Under the pieces are notes generated by a model. It did no database searches and was not told the origin of the DNA. It was given only the letters and a program-made list of their open reading frames with translations. 64,000 nt of DNA, taken from contig JAJUJL010000002.1 of NCBI GenBank assembly GCA_029265355.1, positions 62,001 through 126,000 on the forward strand, read 5' to 3'. The translations under genes and the position numbers were made by a program. How positions within the stretch are numbered: the stretch's first letter is position 1; the number at the start of each line of letters is the position of its first letter. The DNA comes from Chloroflexota bacterium (GTDB lineage Bacteria; Chloroflexota; Anaerolineae; Anaerolineales; UBA4823). Positions 1 through 6,980 of the stretch are shown here, in pieces.

Positions 1-1
1 C

Positions 2-469
2 CTGCTGGCCCACGTACCGGTATCATCACAGCACATTTTTCCGATGCCGGGTGAACTTTTGCCAGCCCTGGGCTCAGCGCGCTATGAGGAAACATTGCGC
101 ATACTGTTCGATGGGCAAGATCTACCCGATTTCGACCTGGCGCTGCTGGGCGTGGGCGAAGATGGGCATGTTGCTTCTTTGTTTCCAGGCAGCCTGGCTT
201 TGGATGAGGCTCGGCGTTGGGTGGTGGATGTGCCCCACGACCAGCCGCCGCCTCCGCTGGTGCCGCGACTGAGTGTGACACTGCCGGTGCTCAACGCTGC
301 ACGTCACGTGCTATTTCTGGTCTCGGGAGAGACTAAGGCTCCCATTTTGGAGCGTGTTTTCCTTGCCCAGCATGAAAACTCCAACCTGCTGCCAGCCCAA
401 AGGGTGCGCCCAAGCTCCGGTTTTCTTACCTGGATGGTGGATGCCGCTGCTGGAAAATTCTTGAGCTGA
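2..469 (+). CDS. pgl: 6-phosphogluconolactonase, 5'-truncated by the window edge
   Basis: The frame is open from the first bases, so the real start lies outside the window; 155 codons plus the stop remain. The product would hydrolyse 6-phosphoglucono-1,5-lactone to 6-phosphogluconate in the oxidative pentose phosphate pathway, in the cytosol. The visible part holds the typical family signatures: HIFPMPGE near the start, the loop LLGVGEDGHVASLFPG, and the C-terminal stretch LSVTLPVLNAARHVLFLVSG followed by GETKAPILERVF. These match the NagB/SugarP-isomerase-fold lactonases (DevB type), not the seven-bladed Pgl type. The next gene starts 73 bases after the stop. Neighbours upstream, perhaps zwf or gnd, cannot be seen. 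Confidence 0.93.
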   Translation: MLAHVPVSSQHIFPMPGELLPALGSARYEETLRILFDGQDLPDFDLALLGVGEDGHVASLFPGSLALDEARRWVVDVPHDQPPPPLVPRLSVTLPVLNAARHVLFLVSGETKAPILERVFLAQHENSNLLPAQRVRPSSGFLTWMVDAAAGKFLS

Positions 470-542
470 GTTCTTGGGAGAGTTGTTTTTTGCAGGGCAA
501 TTCAGTTGTGGTATATTTGCGATCGTCATCAGGAGGCCGATC

Positions 543-1094
543 ATGACACTCAAATCATCCCCCAAAACCACCCGAGAAAAACGCCGAGAGGCGCGCTCTG
601 CCCGGCGAAGAAATCTCATCCTGTTCATCAGCCTGGCAGCATTGATTATCATCGGTGTGTTAGCCGCTTTCGTCTATTTCAGCCAGCCGCAGGCGGGCGA
701 AACAAACATGGACAGTGGCGAGGCGGTCACTGGCGCTGATCCCAATTTTGAGGTGATCAAGATGGATTCGGGCCTAGAATACCAGGATCTGGTGGTTGGG
801 AACGGTGAAACCGCCGACTCTGGCGATACCGTGGCGGTGCACTACACCGGTTGGCTCACGGATGGAACGAAATTCGACTCTTCGCTGGACCGGGGCAGCC
901 CGTTTACTTTTACGATCGATCGCGGCTCGGTGATCCAGGGCTGGCATGAAGGGATCAGAGGCATGAAAGTGGGCGGCAAGCGGCGCTTGATCATCCCCTC
1001 CGACCTGGCCTACGGGGATGACGGCTATGCGGGGGTGATTCCTCCCAAAGCCACATTGATTTTCGATGTCGAGCTGGTGGAGATGGTCAAGTAA
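543..1094 (+). CDS. Membrane-anchored FKBP-type peptidyl-prolyl cis-trans isomerase
   Basis: 183 residues. A start at 474 is open in frame, but ATG 543 is preceded by a clear AGGAGG at 531-536, and from there the protein begins with a basic stretch (KTTREKRREARSARRR) and one membrane segment at about residues 22-44. A short linker leads to a single FKBP domain at about residues 75-183, with VAVHYTGWLTDGTKFDSS, FTFTIDRGSVIQGWHEG, the loop GMKVGGKRRLIIP and the end ATLIFDVELVEM. It should catalyse proline isomerisation outside the cytoplasmic membrane, helping folding of exported proteins. Its last 8 bases overlap the end of the convergent LysR gene. Confidence 0.9.
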   Translation: MTLKSSPKTTREKRREARSARRRNLILFISLAALIIIGVLAAFVYFSQPQAGETNMDSGEAVTGADPNFEVIKMDSGLEYQDLVVGNGETADSGDTVAVHYTGWLTDGTKFDSSLDRGSPFTFTIDRGSVIQGWHEGIRGMKVGGKRRLIIPSDLAYGDDGYAGVIPPKATLIFDVELVEMVK

Positions 1095-2034
1095 GCTCGA
1101 GAATGCGCTCCCGTTGAGCCACGTCCACGCAGTACAGGGGATTGTCTTTGCTGTGGACGAATTCCCAAAAGGCGTTCTGTGCGATCGTGGCTGGACGGCG
1201 TAAATTCCGGCTGAGATAGATATCGCGGGATATCTGCAGCCCGTCGATTTGAATGCGCGCCACCCGGTCTGGTCCGAGGCGCTCGATCACCATCTCGGAG
1301 ATAAAACCCACACCTAATCCTTCCTGAACCGCCATGGCAATGGCCTCAGCGTTGCCCAGGGTGAGCAGGGTGCTGAGGTGGTGGATCGAAATGCCGACCT
1401 GCGCCAACGCGTCGCGCACGGCAGCGTACGTGCCTGCGCTTTCCTCACGCATGATAAAGGTGGCCTGGGTTAATTCTTCGGGCGCGATGTGCCCTTTCTC
1501 TGCCCAGGGATGACTCTGAGGGGCAATCAAGATCACTTTGTCGCACAAAAATCGGCTCATTTCCAGCTCTGGATCGGCGCTTTCTACCAGGCTGGTCAAG
1601 GCGAAGTGCACGCCCCCCTCCATCAACAATTGCATGGTAATTTGCTGGGAAGATACCTGGCAAGTAACCCTGACCTGTGGATAGCGCTGGTGAAAACGCG
1701 CCAGTAACTGGGGCAGGACATACTTTCCGGGGGTGGTGCTGCAGCCCACCATCAGGTGGCCGACCACATCGCCCTTTACCGAACGCATAGCCTCTTCTGT
1801 GCGCACAGAGAGCGCTACAGCCTCGCGCGCTAAGGGTACCAGCGCCAGCCCTGCATCGGTCAGCTCCAGGCTGCGCCCGTTGCGAATAAACAGCTCTGTA
1901 CCAAATCGCCGCTCCAAAGCCTGGATATGCTGGCTGACGCTGGGCTGAGTCAGGTGAAGCTTTTGCGCTGCCTGGGTGAAGCTCAAGGTTTCGGCTGCAG
2001 TCAGGAATATGTTGAGTTGGTGGATGTCGAGCAT
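1087..2034 (-). CDS. LysR-family transcriptional regulator
   Basis: 315 residues, normal length for the family. The N-terminal winged helix-turn-helix (residues 1-65) contains SFTQAAQKLHLTQPSVSQHI and GTELFIRNGRSLELTDAG. The rest is a periplasmic-binding-protein-like effector domain of the CysB/CysL/CbbR type (VGCSTTPGKYVLPQLLARF). The gene lies divergent to the 13-heme cytochrome and four-rhodanese lipoprotein genes, across a 192-base gap with inverted repeats, so it probably controls them and itself. The effector cannot be deduced; a sulfur or redox metabolite is a guess from context. Confidence 0.93.
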   Translation of the reverse strand: MLDIHQLNIFLTAAETLSFTQAAQKLHLTQPSVSQHIQALERRFGTELFIRNGRSLELTDAGLALVPLAREAVALSVRTEEAMRSVKGDVVGHLMVGCSTTPGKYVLPQLLARFHQRYPQVRVTCQVSSQQITMQLLMEGGVHFALTSLVESADPELEMSRFLCDKVILIAPQSHPWAEKGHIAPEELTQATFIMREESAGTYAAVRDALAQVGISIHHLSTLLTLGNAEAIAMAVQEGLGVGFISEMVIERLGPDRVARIQIDGLQISRDIYLSRNLRRPATIAQNAFWEFVHSKDNPLYCVDVAQRERILELT

Positions 2035-2110
2035 AGGAGGCCTTCTATGTGAATTCTAGCACAAAATCAATAAGCTAAGTACCTGTCTGAATTTATTTTA
2101 CTATATGATT

Positions 2111-2189
2111 TGCTTATGGATAAAATAAGCATAACCTATAAGTAAATGTTATCTTTGTCGCTTGTTAGCATGACATTTTCTTTTATAAT
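2111..2189 (+). promoter_or_regulatory. Promoter and candidate LysR operator upstream of the multiheme cytochrome
   Basis: A sigma-70-like promoter can be read: TTGTTA at 2162-2167, 16 bases, TATAAT at 2184-2189, about 37 bases before ATG 2227. Upstream of its -35 lies a perfect inverted repeat, TGCTTAT (2111-2117), 7 bases, ATAAGCA (2125-2131), which has the T-N11-A layout of LysR boxes. A second, weaker repeat follows: ATAAC (2131-2135) and GTTAT (2148-2152). The position suits an activator bound just upstream of the polymerase. The assignment to the adjacent LysR protein is inferred. Confidence 0.5.
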
Positions 2190-2226
2190 ATATTCGTGAA
2201 TTATGACACAAACGAAAGGTGTGCCA

Positions 2227-2511
2227 ATGGGACCAAATTTTCGCCGTCTTTTCCTGTTGTTGGCTTGCTTGTTCTTGACAGCTTGTGCTCAAGCTACACC
2301 CAGCTCCACACAAGAGCCCACCCTGGTTGCCGTTCAAACCTCACCCACTGCGGTGAGCGTAGCTATCGAACAGCCTACCCTGGCGCCCACTCCACTTCCC
2401 ACGGAAGCGCCACAAGATGAATGCCTGAACTGCCATACCGATAAGCAACGGTTGATTGATACGGCTGCCCCTGAACCTCCCAAGGAATCCGAATCCAAAG
2501 GCGTTGGCTGA
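2227..2511 (+). CDS. N-terminal part of a multiheme c-type cytochrome lipoprotein, ended by an in-frame TGA
   Basis: 94 codons from ATG 2227, preceded by AAAGGTG. The product begins with a lipoprotein signal (LLLACLFLTAC, lipobox Cys about residue 19), a Thr/Pro-rich tether and one heme-binding motif, CLNCH, followed by TDKQRLIDTA. The frame stops at TGA 2509-2511 after ESKGVG. The downstream frame at 2521 is the same frame and continues as a multiheme cytochrome without its own export signal. The two pieces therefore look like one gene of about 523 codons. The TGA could be a nonsense mutation (TGG to TGA), a sequence error, or a recoded codon. As read, this fragment would be a small one-heme lipoprotein. 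Confidence 0.75.
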   Translation: MGPNFRRLFLLLACLFLTACAQATPSSTQEPTLVAVQTSPTAVSVAIEQPTLAPTPLPTEAPQDECLNCHTDKQRLIDTAAPEPPKESESKGVG

Positions 2512-2520
2512 GGGGGTGAA

Positions 2521-3798
2521 GTGGCTCCGTTGGAGCCATGGGAAAAGGTGCTCGTAGATGGTGAAAAGTTCCTGCAGAGTGTGCATGGCGAGAATAAAAC
2601 CTGCATCGACTGCCACGGCGGCATGCAATCTCCTGATAAGGCAACTGCCCACACCAACCTGAACCCGGATCCAAGCACCGGCGAGAACAGTGTGTGCAGC
2701 GCATGCCATGCAGAGGTAAGCAGCGTTTTTTCCAGCAGCCTGCACGCGACACAAGAAGGCTATTGGACAGTCCTGGATGCCCGCAGCGCACCAGAGTCGC
2801 ATGCACAGTTGGAGACAATGTTTGGTAATCACTGCGCCAGTTGCCACACGACCTGTGGTAGCTGTCATATCTCTCAACCGAAGAACGTCGGTGGGGGCCT
2901 GTTCAGCGGGCATGTTTTCGAAAAATCTCCGCCCATGACTCGCTCCTGCACGGCTTGCCACGGCAGCCGGGTTGGCAATGAGTTCCTGGGAAAGAACGAA
3001 GGATTTCCCGGTGATGTTCATTTCCGAGAAGCGCGCATGAGCTGCATCAAATGCCACGAGGCAGTGGAGTTGCATGGCGCGGTGGATGACGCTGCGGAGA
3101 GCAGCGAGTCCCCTCACCGTTACGCTGGCGAGGAGATGCCTGCCTGTATCAATTGCCACCCGGAGGCCGGCCCGGGTCAGACAGACAACATGATGCACAA
3201 TGCCCACGGCGACCGCCTATCCTGCCAGGTTTGCCACTCGATCACCTACACCAGTTGTGATGGCTGCCATGTGGCGGTGAGTGAAACATCCGGCAATCCC
3301 TTTTTCGAGACGGAGGCGACCTATCCCACTTTCTTCATTGGTCGTAATCCGCGACAGAGCGAAACACGCCCCTATGATTATGTCTTAGTGCGGCATGTGC
3401 CGGTCTCGCCAGACAGCTTCGCTTTCTACGGTGAAAACCTGCTCTCGAACTTCGACGCACTGCCCACCTGGGCCTATACCACACCGCATAATATCCAACT
3501 CAAGACGCCGCAGAACGCTTCCTGCGAGGGCTGTCATGCCAATGTCGAAATCTTCCTGACCGCGGACAAGGTGAAGGAGAGCGAGTTGGCAGCAAATGCT
3601 GGCGTGATCGTCGAGTTCATGCCGCCGACGATGGACCAAATTTTCAATGCGCCCACGATGACGCCTCGCCTGCACGAAGGCGCTACCCAATGCAGGCTGT
3701 GCCATGATCGCGGCGTGGCTGATGCACCGCCCAATCCACCGGATCACGCCGGACGAGAGGACTGGGGCTGCCTGACCTGCCATAAAGTTGTGAAGTAA
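2521..3798 (+). CDS. C-terminal part of the multiheme cytochrome, 12 heme motifs, no signal peptide of its own
   Basis: 425 codons, first possible start GTG 2521, 9 bases after the in-frame TGA and in the same frame as the preceding lipoprotein piece. I count 12 CXXCH motifs: CIDCH, CSACH, CASCH, CGSCH, CTACH, CIKCH, CINCH, CQVCH, CDGCH, CEGCH, CRLCH, CLTCH; with the upstream CLNCH there are 13. Such proteins carry electrons outside the membrane, and heme attachment needs Sec export, which this piece alone lacks. An AGGGGG sits 4 bases before the GTG, so reinitiation is possible but would give an unexported apoprotein. Substrate unknown. It is followed by the four-rhodanese lipoprotein, which hints at sulfur-compound redox chemistry. 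Confidence 0.82.
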   Translation: MAPLEPWEKVLVDGEKFLQSVHGENKTCIDCHGGMQSPDKATAHTNLNPDPSTGENSVCSACHAEVSSVFSSSLHATQEGYWTVLDARSAPESHAQLETMFGNHCASCHTTCGSCHISQPKNVGGGLFSGHVFEKSPPMTRSCTACHGSRVGNEFLGKNEGFPGDVHFREARMSCIKCHEAVELHGAVDDAAESSESPHRYAGEEMPACINCHPEAGPGQTDNMMHNAHGDRLSCQVCHSITYTSCDGCHVAVSETSGNPFFETEATYPTFFIGRNPRQSETRPYDYVLVRHVPVSPDSFAFYGENLLSNFDALPTWAYTTPHNIQLKTPQNASCEGCHANVEIFLTADKVKESELAANAGVIVEFMPPTMDQIFNAPTMTPRLHEGATQCRLCHDRGVADAPPNPPDHAGREDWGCLTCHKVVK

Positions 3799-3878
3799 GG
3801 GTTAAGCCTGGGCGTCCAGCCACAGCGTACTGGAATCGCCAGGTGCCCTATGAATAGAAATCAAAAGAGGAGATGAAT

Positions 3879-5630
3879 ATGTCGAAGAAAATGTACCTGC
3901 CAGTGATTTTGTTGATCATGCTCAGCATGATCCTGGGAGCTTGTGCTCCGGCGCCTGCTGAACCAGCGGTGACTGAAGCTCCCGTGGTTGTGGCGACCGA
4001 GGCTCCAACCGCGGCGCCGCCCACCGAGGTGCCGCCCACACCGGTGCCGCCCACACCGACCCCAGAACCACCCGATGTGGAAGCGCTTGTCTCGGCGCTG
4101 TTCGACAACCTGCCTGCCGATAAGGGCTTTGACGCGGTATCGGCTGCCAAGCTGAATGAAGAGCTAGTGGATAAACCGCCCTTCCTGGTAGACGTGCGCG
4201 AAGCTGCTGAGATTGAGAAAGATGGCTACATCGAAGGCGCGGTCAATATTCCTATTCGTGAGTTGCTCAAGAATCTGGATAAACTGCCAGGCCTGGATGA
4301 GCCGATCGTCATCTACTGTGCTTCGGGACATCGCGGCGGGATCGGCATGGCTGCCCTGCGCCTGCTGGGTTACACCAACGTGCGCAACCTGGGCGGTGGC
4401 TTGGGCGCCTGGAAGAAGGCGAACCTCGAAGTGGTCACCGGTTCAAAGCCAGAAGCGCCCCAGGCCATCAGCACGGCGATCATCGAGGATCAGCCTCTGT
4501 ACGAGATGTTGGATGGTTTCCTGAGCAACCTGCCGGATAATTTCTACACAGTTAAGTCTGACGCGTTGGCTGAGGAGTTGACCGGCACACCGCCCGTGAT
4601 TATCGATGTGCGCACAACCGGCGAGTGGGATTCCCAGGGCTATATCGAGGGCTCAGTCAATATACCGTTTTCGGAGTTCTTTACCCGCCTGGGCGAGCTG
4701 CCTGCTAAGGATACCCCGATTGTCGTGCTCTGCGCCTCGGGCCATCGCGGCGGCATGGTAATGATGGCGATGCGGCTGATGGGGTATGAGAATGTCCGCA
4801 ATCTCAACGGCGGCCTCAATGCCTGGAAAGCAGCCAATCTACCCGTGTTGGGATGGGTCGATTGGCCAACCGTGTGGGCTGAGTATCTGGCGGCGATGCC
4901 GGATAATTACTTCGTCATCACCGCCCAAAAATTGAGCGAGTCGCTTGTGGATACCCCACCATTCCTGCTGGATGTACGTGAGGTCTCTGAATTCGAAGCC
5001 GAACACATCCAGGGTGCGGTGAACATCCCAGTGCGCGATCTGCTCAAAAATCTGGATAAGCTGCCTGGTAAAGATGAAGCGATTGTGATCTACTGCGGCT
5101 CTGGTCACCGTGGGGGTATGGCGATGGCGGCCTTGCAGCTTTTGGGCTACACGAACGTGCAGAATCTGGGTGGCGGTTTGGGTGCCTGGAAAAAGGCTGA
5201 ACTGCCGGTTGAAGCTGGCGCGCCGCCGGAGCTGGTGGCTGGAACGGCCCCAGAAGTTGACGCCACTCGTTTGCGCGACCTGGACGCCTTCCTGACTGCT
5301 CTCCCTGAGGGTTGGTTCCTGGTGAAACCAGCTGACTTGAATGTAGAATTGGCTGGCGATCCAGCGCCATTTGTCCTGGATGTGCGCTCGGCTGAAGAAT
5401 TTGCGGGCGGTTACATCGAAGGCGCTACCAACGTTGCGCTGCGCGACCTGCCTGCAAACCTGGCCTCGCTGCCGACCGATAAGGCCGCGCCAATCGTGGT
5501 GCTGTGCGCTTCCGGGCACCGTGGTGCGATCGGTATGATGTACCTGCGTATGACGGGCTATAGTGAGGTTCGCAACTTGAATGGCGGCATGAATGCCTGG
5601 GTGGCGGCGGAACTGCCGGTTGTCAAGTAA
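3879..5630 (+). CDS. Lipoprotein with four tandem rhodanese domains
   Basis: 583 residues from ATG 3879, which has AGAGGAG six bases upstream; ATG 3873 is too close to that site. A lipoprotein signal ends at MILGAC. After a Pro/Thr-rich tether come four rhodanese homology domains of about 110-130 residues each. Every one keeps the catalytic cysteine loop: CASGHRGG, CASGHRGG, CGSGHRGG and CASGHRGA, followed by the family's LLGY..V.NL.GG..AW end. The protein should sit on the outer face of the membrane and move sulfane sulfur or bind persulfides. It probably forms an operon with the multiheme cytochrome 80 bases upstream. Natural substrate and partner are not evident. A strong terminator follows. 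Confidence 0.9.
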   Translation: MSKKMYLPVILLIMLSMILGACAPAPAEPAVTEAPVVVATEAPTAAPPTEVPPTPVPPTPTPEPPDVEALVSALFDNLPADKGFDAVSAAKLNEELVDKPPFLVDVREAAEIEKDGYIEGAVNIPIRELLKNLDKLPGLDEPIVIYCASGHRGGIGMAALRLLGYTNVRNLGGGLGAWKKANLEVVTGSKPEAPQAISTAIIEDQPLYEMLDGFLSNLPDNFYTVKSDALAEELTGTPPVIIDVRTTGEWDSQGYIEGSVNIPFSEFFTRLGELPAKDTPIVVLCASGHRGGMVMMAMRLMGYENVRNLNGGLNAWKAANLPVLGWVDWPTVWAEYLAAMPDNYFVITAQKLSESLVDTPPFLLDVREVSEFEAEHIQGAVNIPVRDLLKNLDKLPGKDEAIVIYCGSGHRGGMAMAALQLLGYTNVQNLGGGLGAWKKAELPVEAGAPPELVAGTAPEVDATRLRDLDAFLTALPEGWFLVKPADLNVELAGDPAPFVLDVRSAEEFAGGYIEGATNVALRDLPANLASLPTDKAAPIVVLCASGHRGAIGMMYLRMTGYSEVRNLNGGMNAWVAAELPVVK

Positions 5631-5671
5631 GGCGCTTGCCTCACCTGCTCTTTAGTCGCTTGTTTAAGAAT

Positions 5672-5709
5672 AACTGCGGGGCTGGAATTTACCAGCCCCG
5701 CAGTTTTTA
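5672..5709 (+). terminator. Rho-independent terminator after the rhodanese gene
   Basis: A perfect 14-base stem, AACTGCGGGGCTGG (5672-5685) with CCAGCCCCGCAGTT (5692-5705), 6-base loop, then a T run. It lies between two convergent genes and may also stop transcription of the minus-strand aminotransferase gene. Confidence 0.9.
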
Positions 5710-5723
5710 TCGAGAGGTGGTTA

Positions 5724-6971
5724 TTATGGGTGGATTGCGAGACGTTCCGCCTGGGAAATTTGCTCGCTGAGCACCTGGCCTAAACGGGCGATGCCCTCCT
5801 GGATATTTTCGGGCGAGGCATTGGAAAAGTTCAACCGCATAGTATTCAAACCACCGCCGTTGGGAAAGAACGGCGCCCCCGGCACGAAGGCGACCTTCCG
5901 GGCGACCGCGGCCGTGAGCACTTCAGCGGCATCCAGGTGCTCCGGCAGTGTGCCCCATAAGAATAAGCCTCCCTGCGGTTGGGTCCAATCCACCTGAGGG
6001 GGAAAGCTGCGATCCATGGCAGCCAGCATCACATTTCTGCGCTCTGAATACACTTTTCGGATCAGCCTGACATGTTGGTCGAGAAAGCCGTCTTTAGACA
6101 CTTGATGGGCCACCATCTGGTTGAAGGTGGCGGTGTGCAAGTCGGCGCCTTGCTTGGCTTGCACCAGTTTACGAACCACCTCTGGTGGTGCAATGACCCA
6201 GGCCAGGCGAAGGCCAGGAGCCAGGATCTTTGAAAAGGTGCTCAGGTAGATGACGTTGCCGTGGTAGCAGTTCGTGGAATTGTTGCGATATTGATCATCC
6301 AACACCACCACCGATTTCAGGTGATCTCCTTCATAGCGAAGCTGCCCATAAGGGTCATCTTCGATGATGGGCACGCCGTAGTGGTCGGCCAGTTCGATCA
6401 AACGCTGGCGCCGTTCGATGGATAAGGTCACGCCGGTGGGATTCTGGAAGTTGGGTAACACATAGATAAACTTCGGGCCGGTGCGCAGGGCTTCCTCGAG
6501 AAAATCGGTGTTCATGCCCTGTTTGTCCATTGGCACGGAGACGTACTCAGCGCCGTAGGCATTCCAGGCTTGCAAAGCTCCCAAATAGGTGGGCGATTCG
6601 ACCAGGATGCGGTCGCCCGGGTTGATGAACACTTTGCCGATCAGATCCAATGCCTGCTGCGAGCCAGAGGTGATCAGCACATTGTCTGGGGTCACCTGGA
6701 TGCCATAGCGTTCGGTATGCCGGCAAATCTGTTCGCGCAGCGGCAAATATCCCTCGGTGGTGCTGTATTGCAAGGCCTGTGCACCGTGATTCTTCAGCAC
6801 GATCTGGCAAGCTTCGGTGAAAGCCTCAGTGGGGAAAACTTCTGGAGCGGGTAGACCTCCAGCAAACGATATGATATCGGGCTTTTCTGTCAGTTTGAGC
6901 AGCTCGCGTATGGCAGAGCTTGCCATGCGCTGCGTGCGTTGGGCATAACGATGCTCCCAAGGTGTGTGCAT
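5724..6971 (-). CDS. PLP-dependent aminotransferase, class I/II (LysN / 2-aminoadipate aminotransferase type)
   Basis: 415 residues. Fold-type I aminotransferase features are all present: SGSQQALDLIGKVFINPGD and ESPTYLGALQAW in the N-terminal half, the PNFQNPTGVTLS substrate loop, EDDPYGQLRYEG, and the Schiff-base lysine in YLSTFSKILAPGLRLAW. The C-terminal arginine region NTMRLNFSNA is intact. It belongs to the branch of MocR-related free-standing aminotransferases that includes 2-aminoadipate and branched-chain or aromatic enzymes; the exact substrate cannot be told. The gene starts 9 bases after the stop of glyA-gcvT with GGAGAATT as ribosome site, so the two are co-transcribed, which suggests a role in amino-group traffic around glycine or serine. 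Confidence 0.9.
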   Translation of the reverse strand: MHTPWEHRYAQRTQRMASSAIRELLKLTEKPDIISFAGGLPAPEVFPTEAFTEACQIVLKNHGAQALQYSTTEGYLPLREQICRHTERYGIQVTPDNVLITSGSQQALDLIGKVFINPGDRILVESPTYLGALQAWNAYGAEYVSVPMDKQGMNTDFLEEALRTGPKFIYVLPNFQNPTGVTLSIERRQRLIELADHYGVPIIEDDPYGQLRYEGDHLKSVVVLDDQYRNNSTNCYHGNVIYLSTFSKILAPGLRLAWVIAPPEVVRKLVQAKQGADLHTATFNQMVAHQVSKDGFLDQHVRLIRKVYSERRNVMLAAMDRSFPPQVDWTQPQGGLFLWGTLPEHLDAAEVLTAAVARKVAFVPGAPFFPNGGGLNTMRLNFSNASPENIQEGIARLGQVLSEQISQAERLAIHP

Positions 6972-6980
6972 CCAATTCTC

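Noticed and set aside
2341-3207. Minus-strand open frame of 288 codons across the multiheme cytochrome
   Set aside because: It runs antisense through the repeated CXXCH codons, has no domain and lacks a ribosome site.
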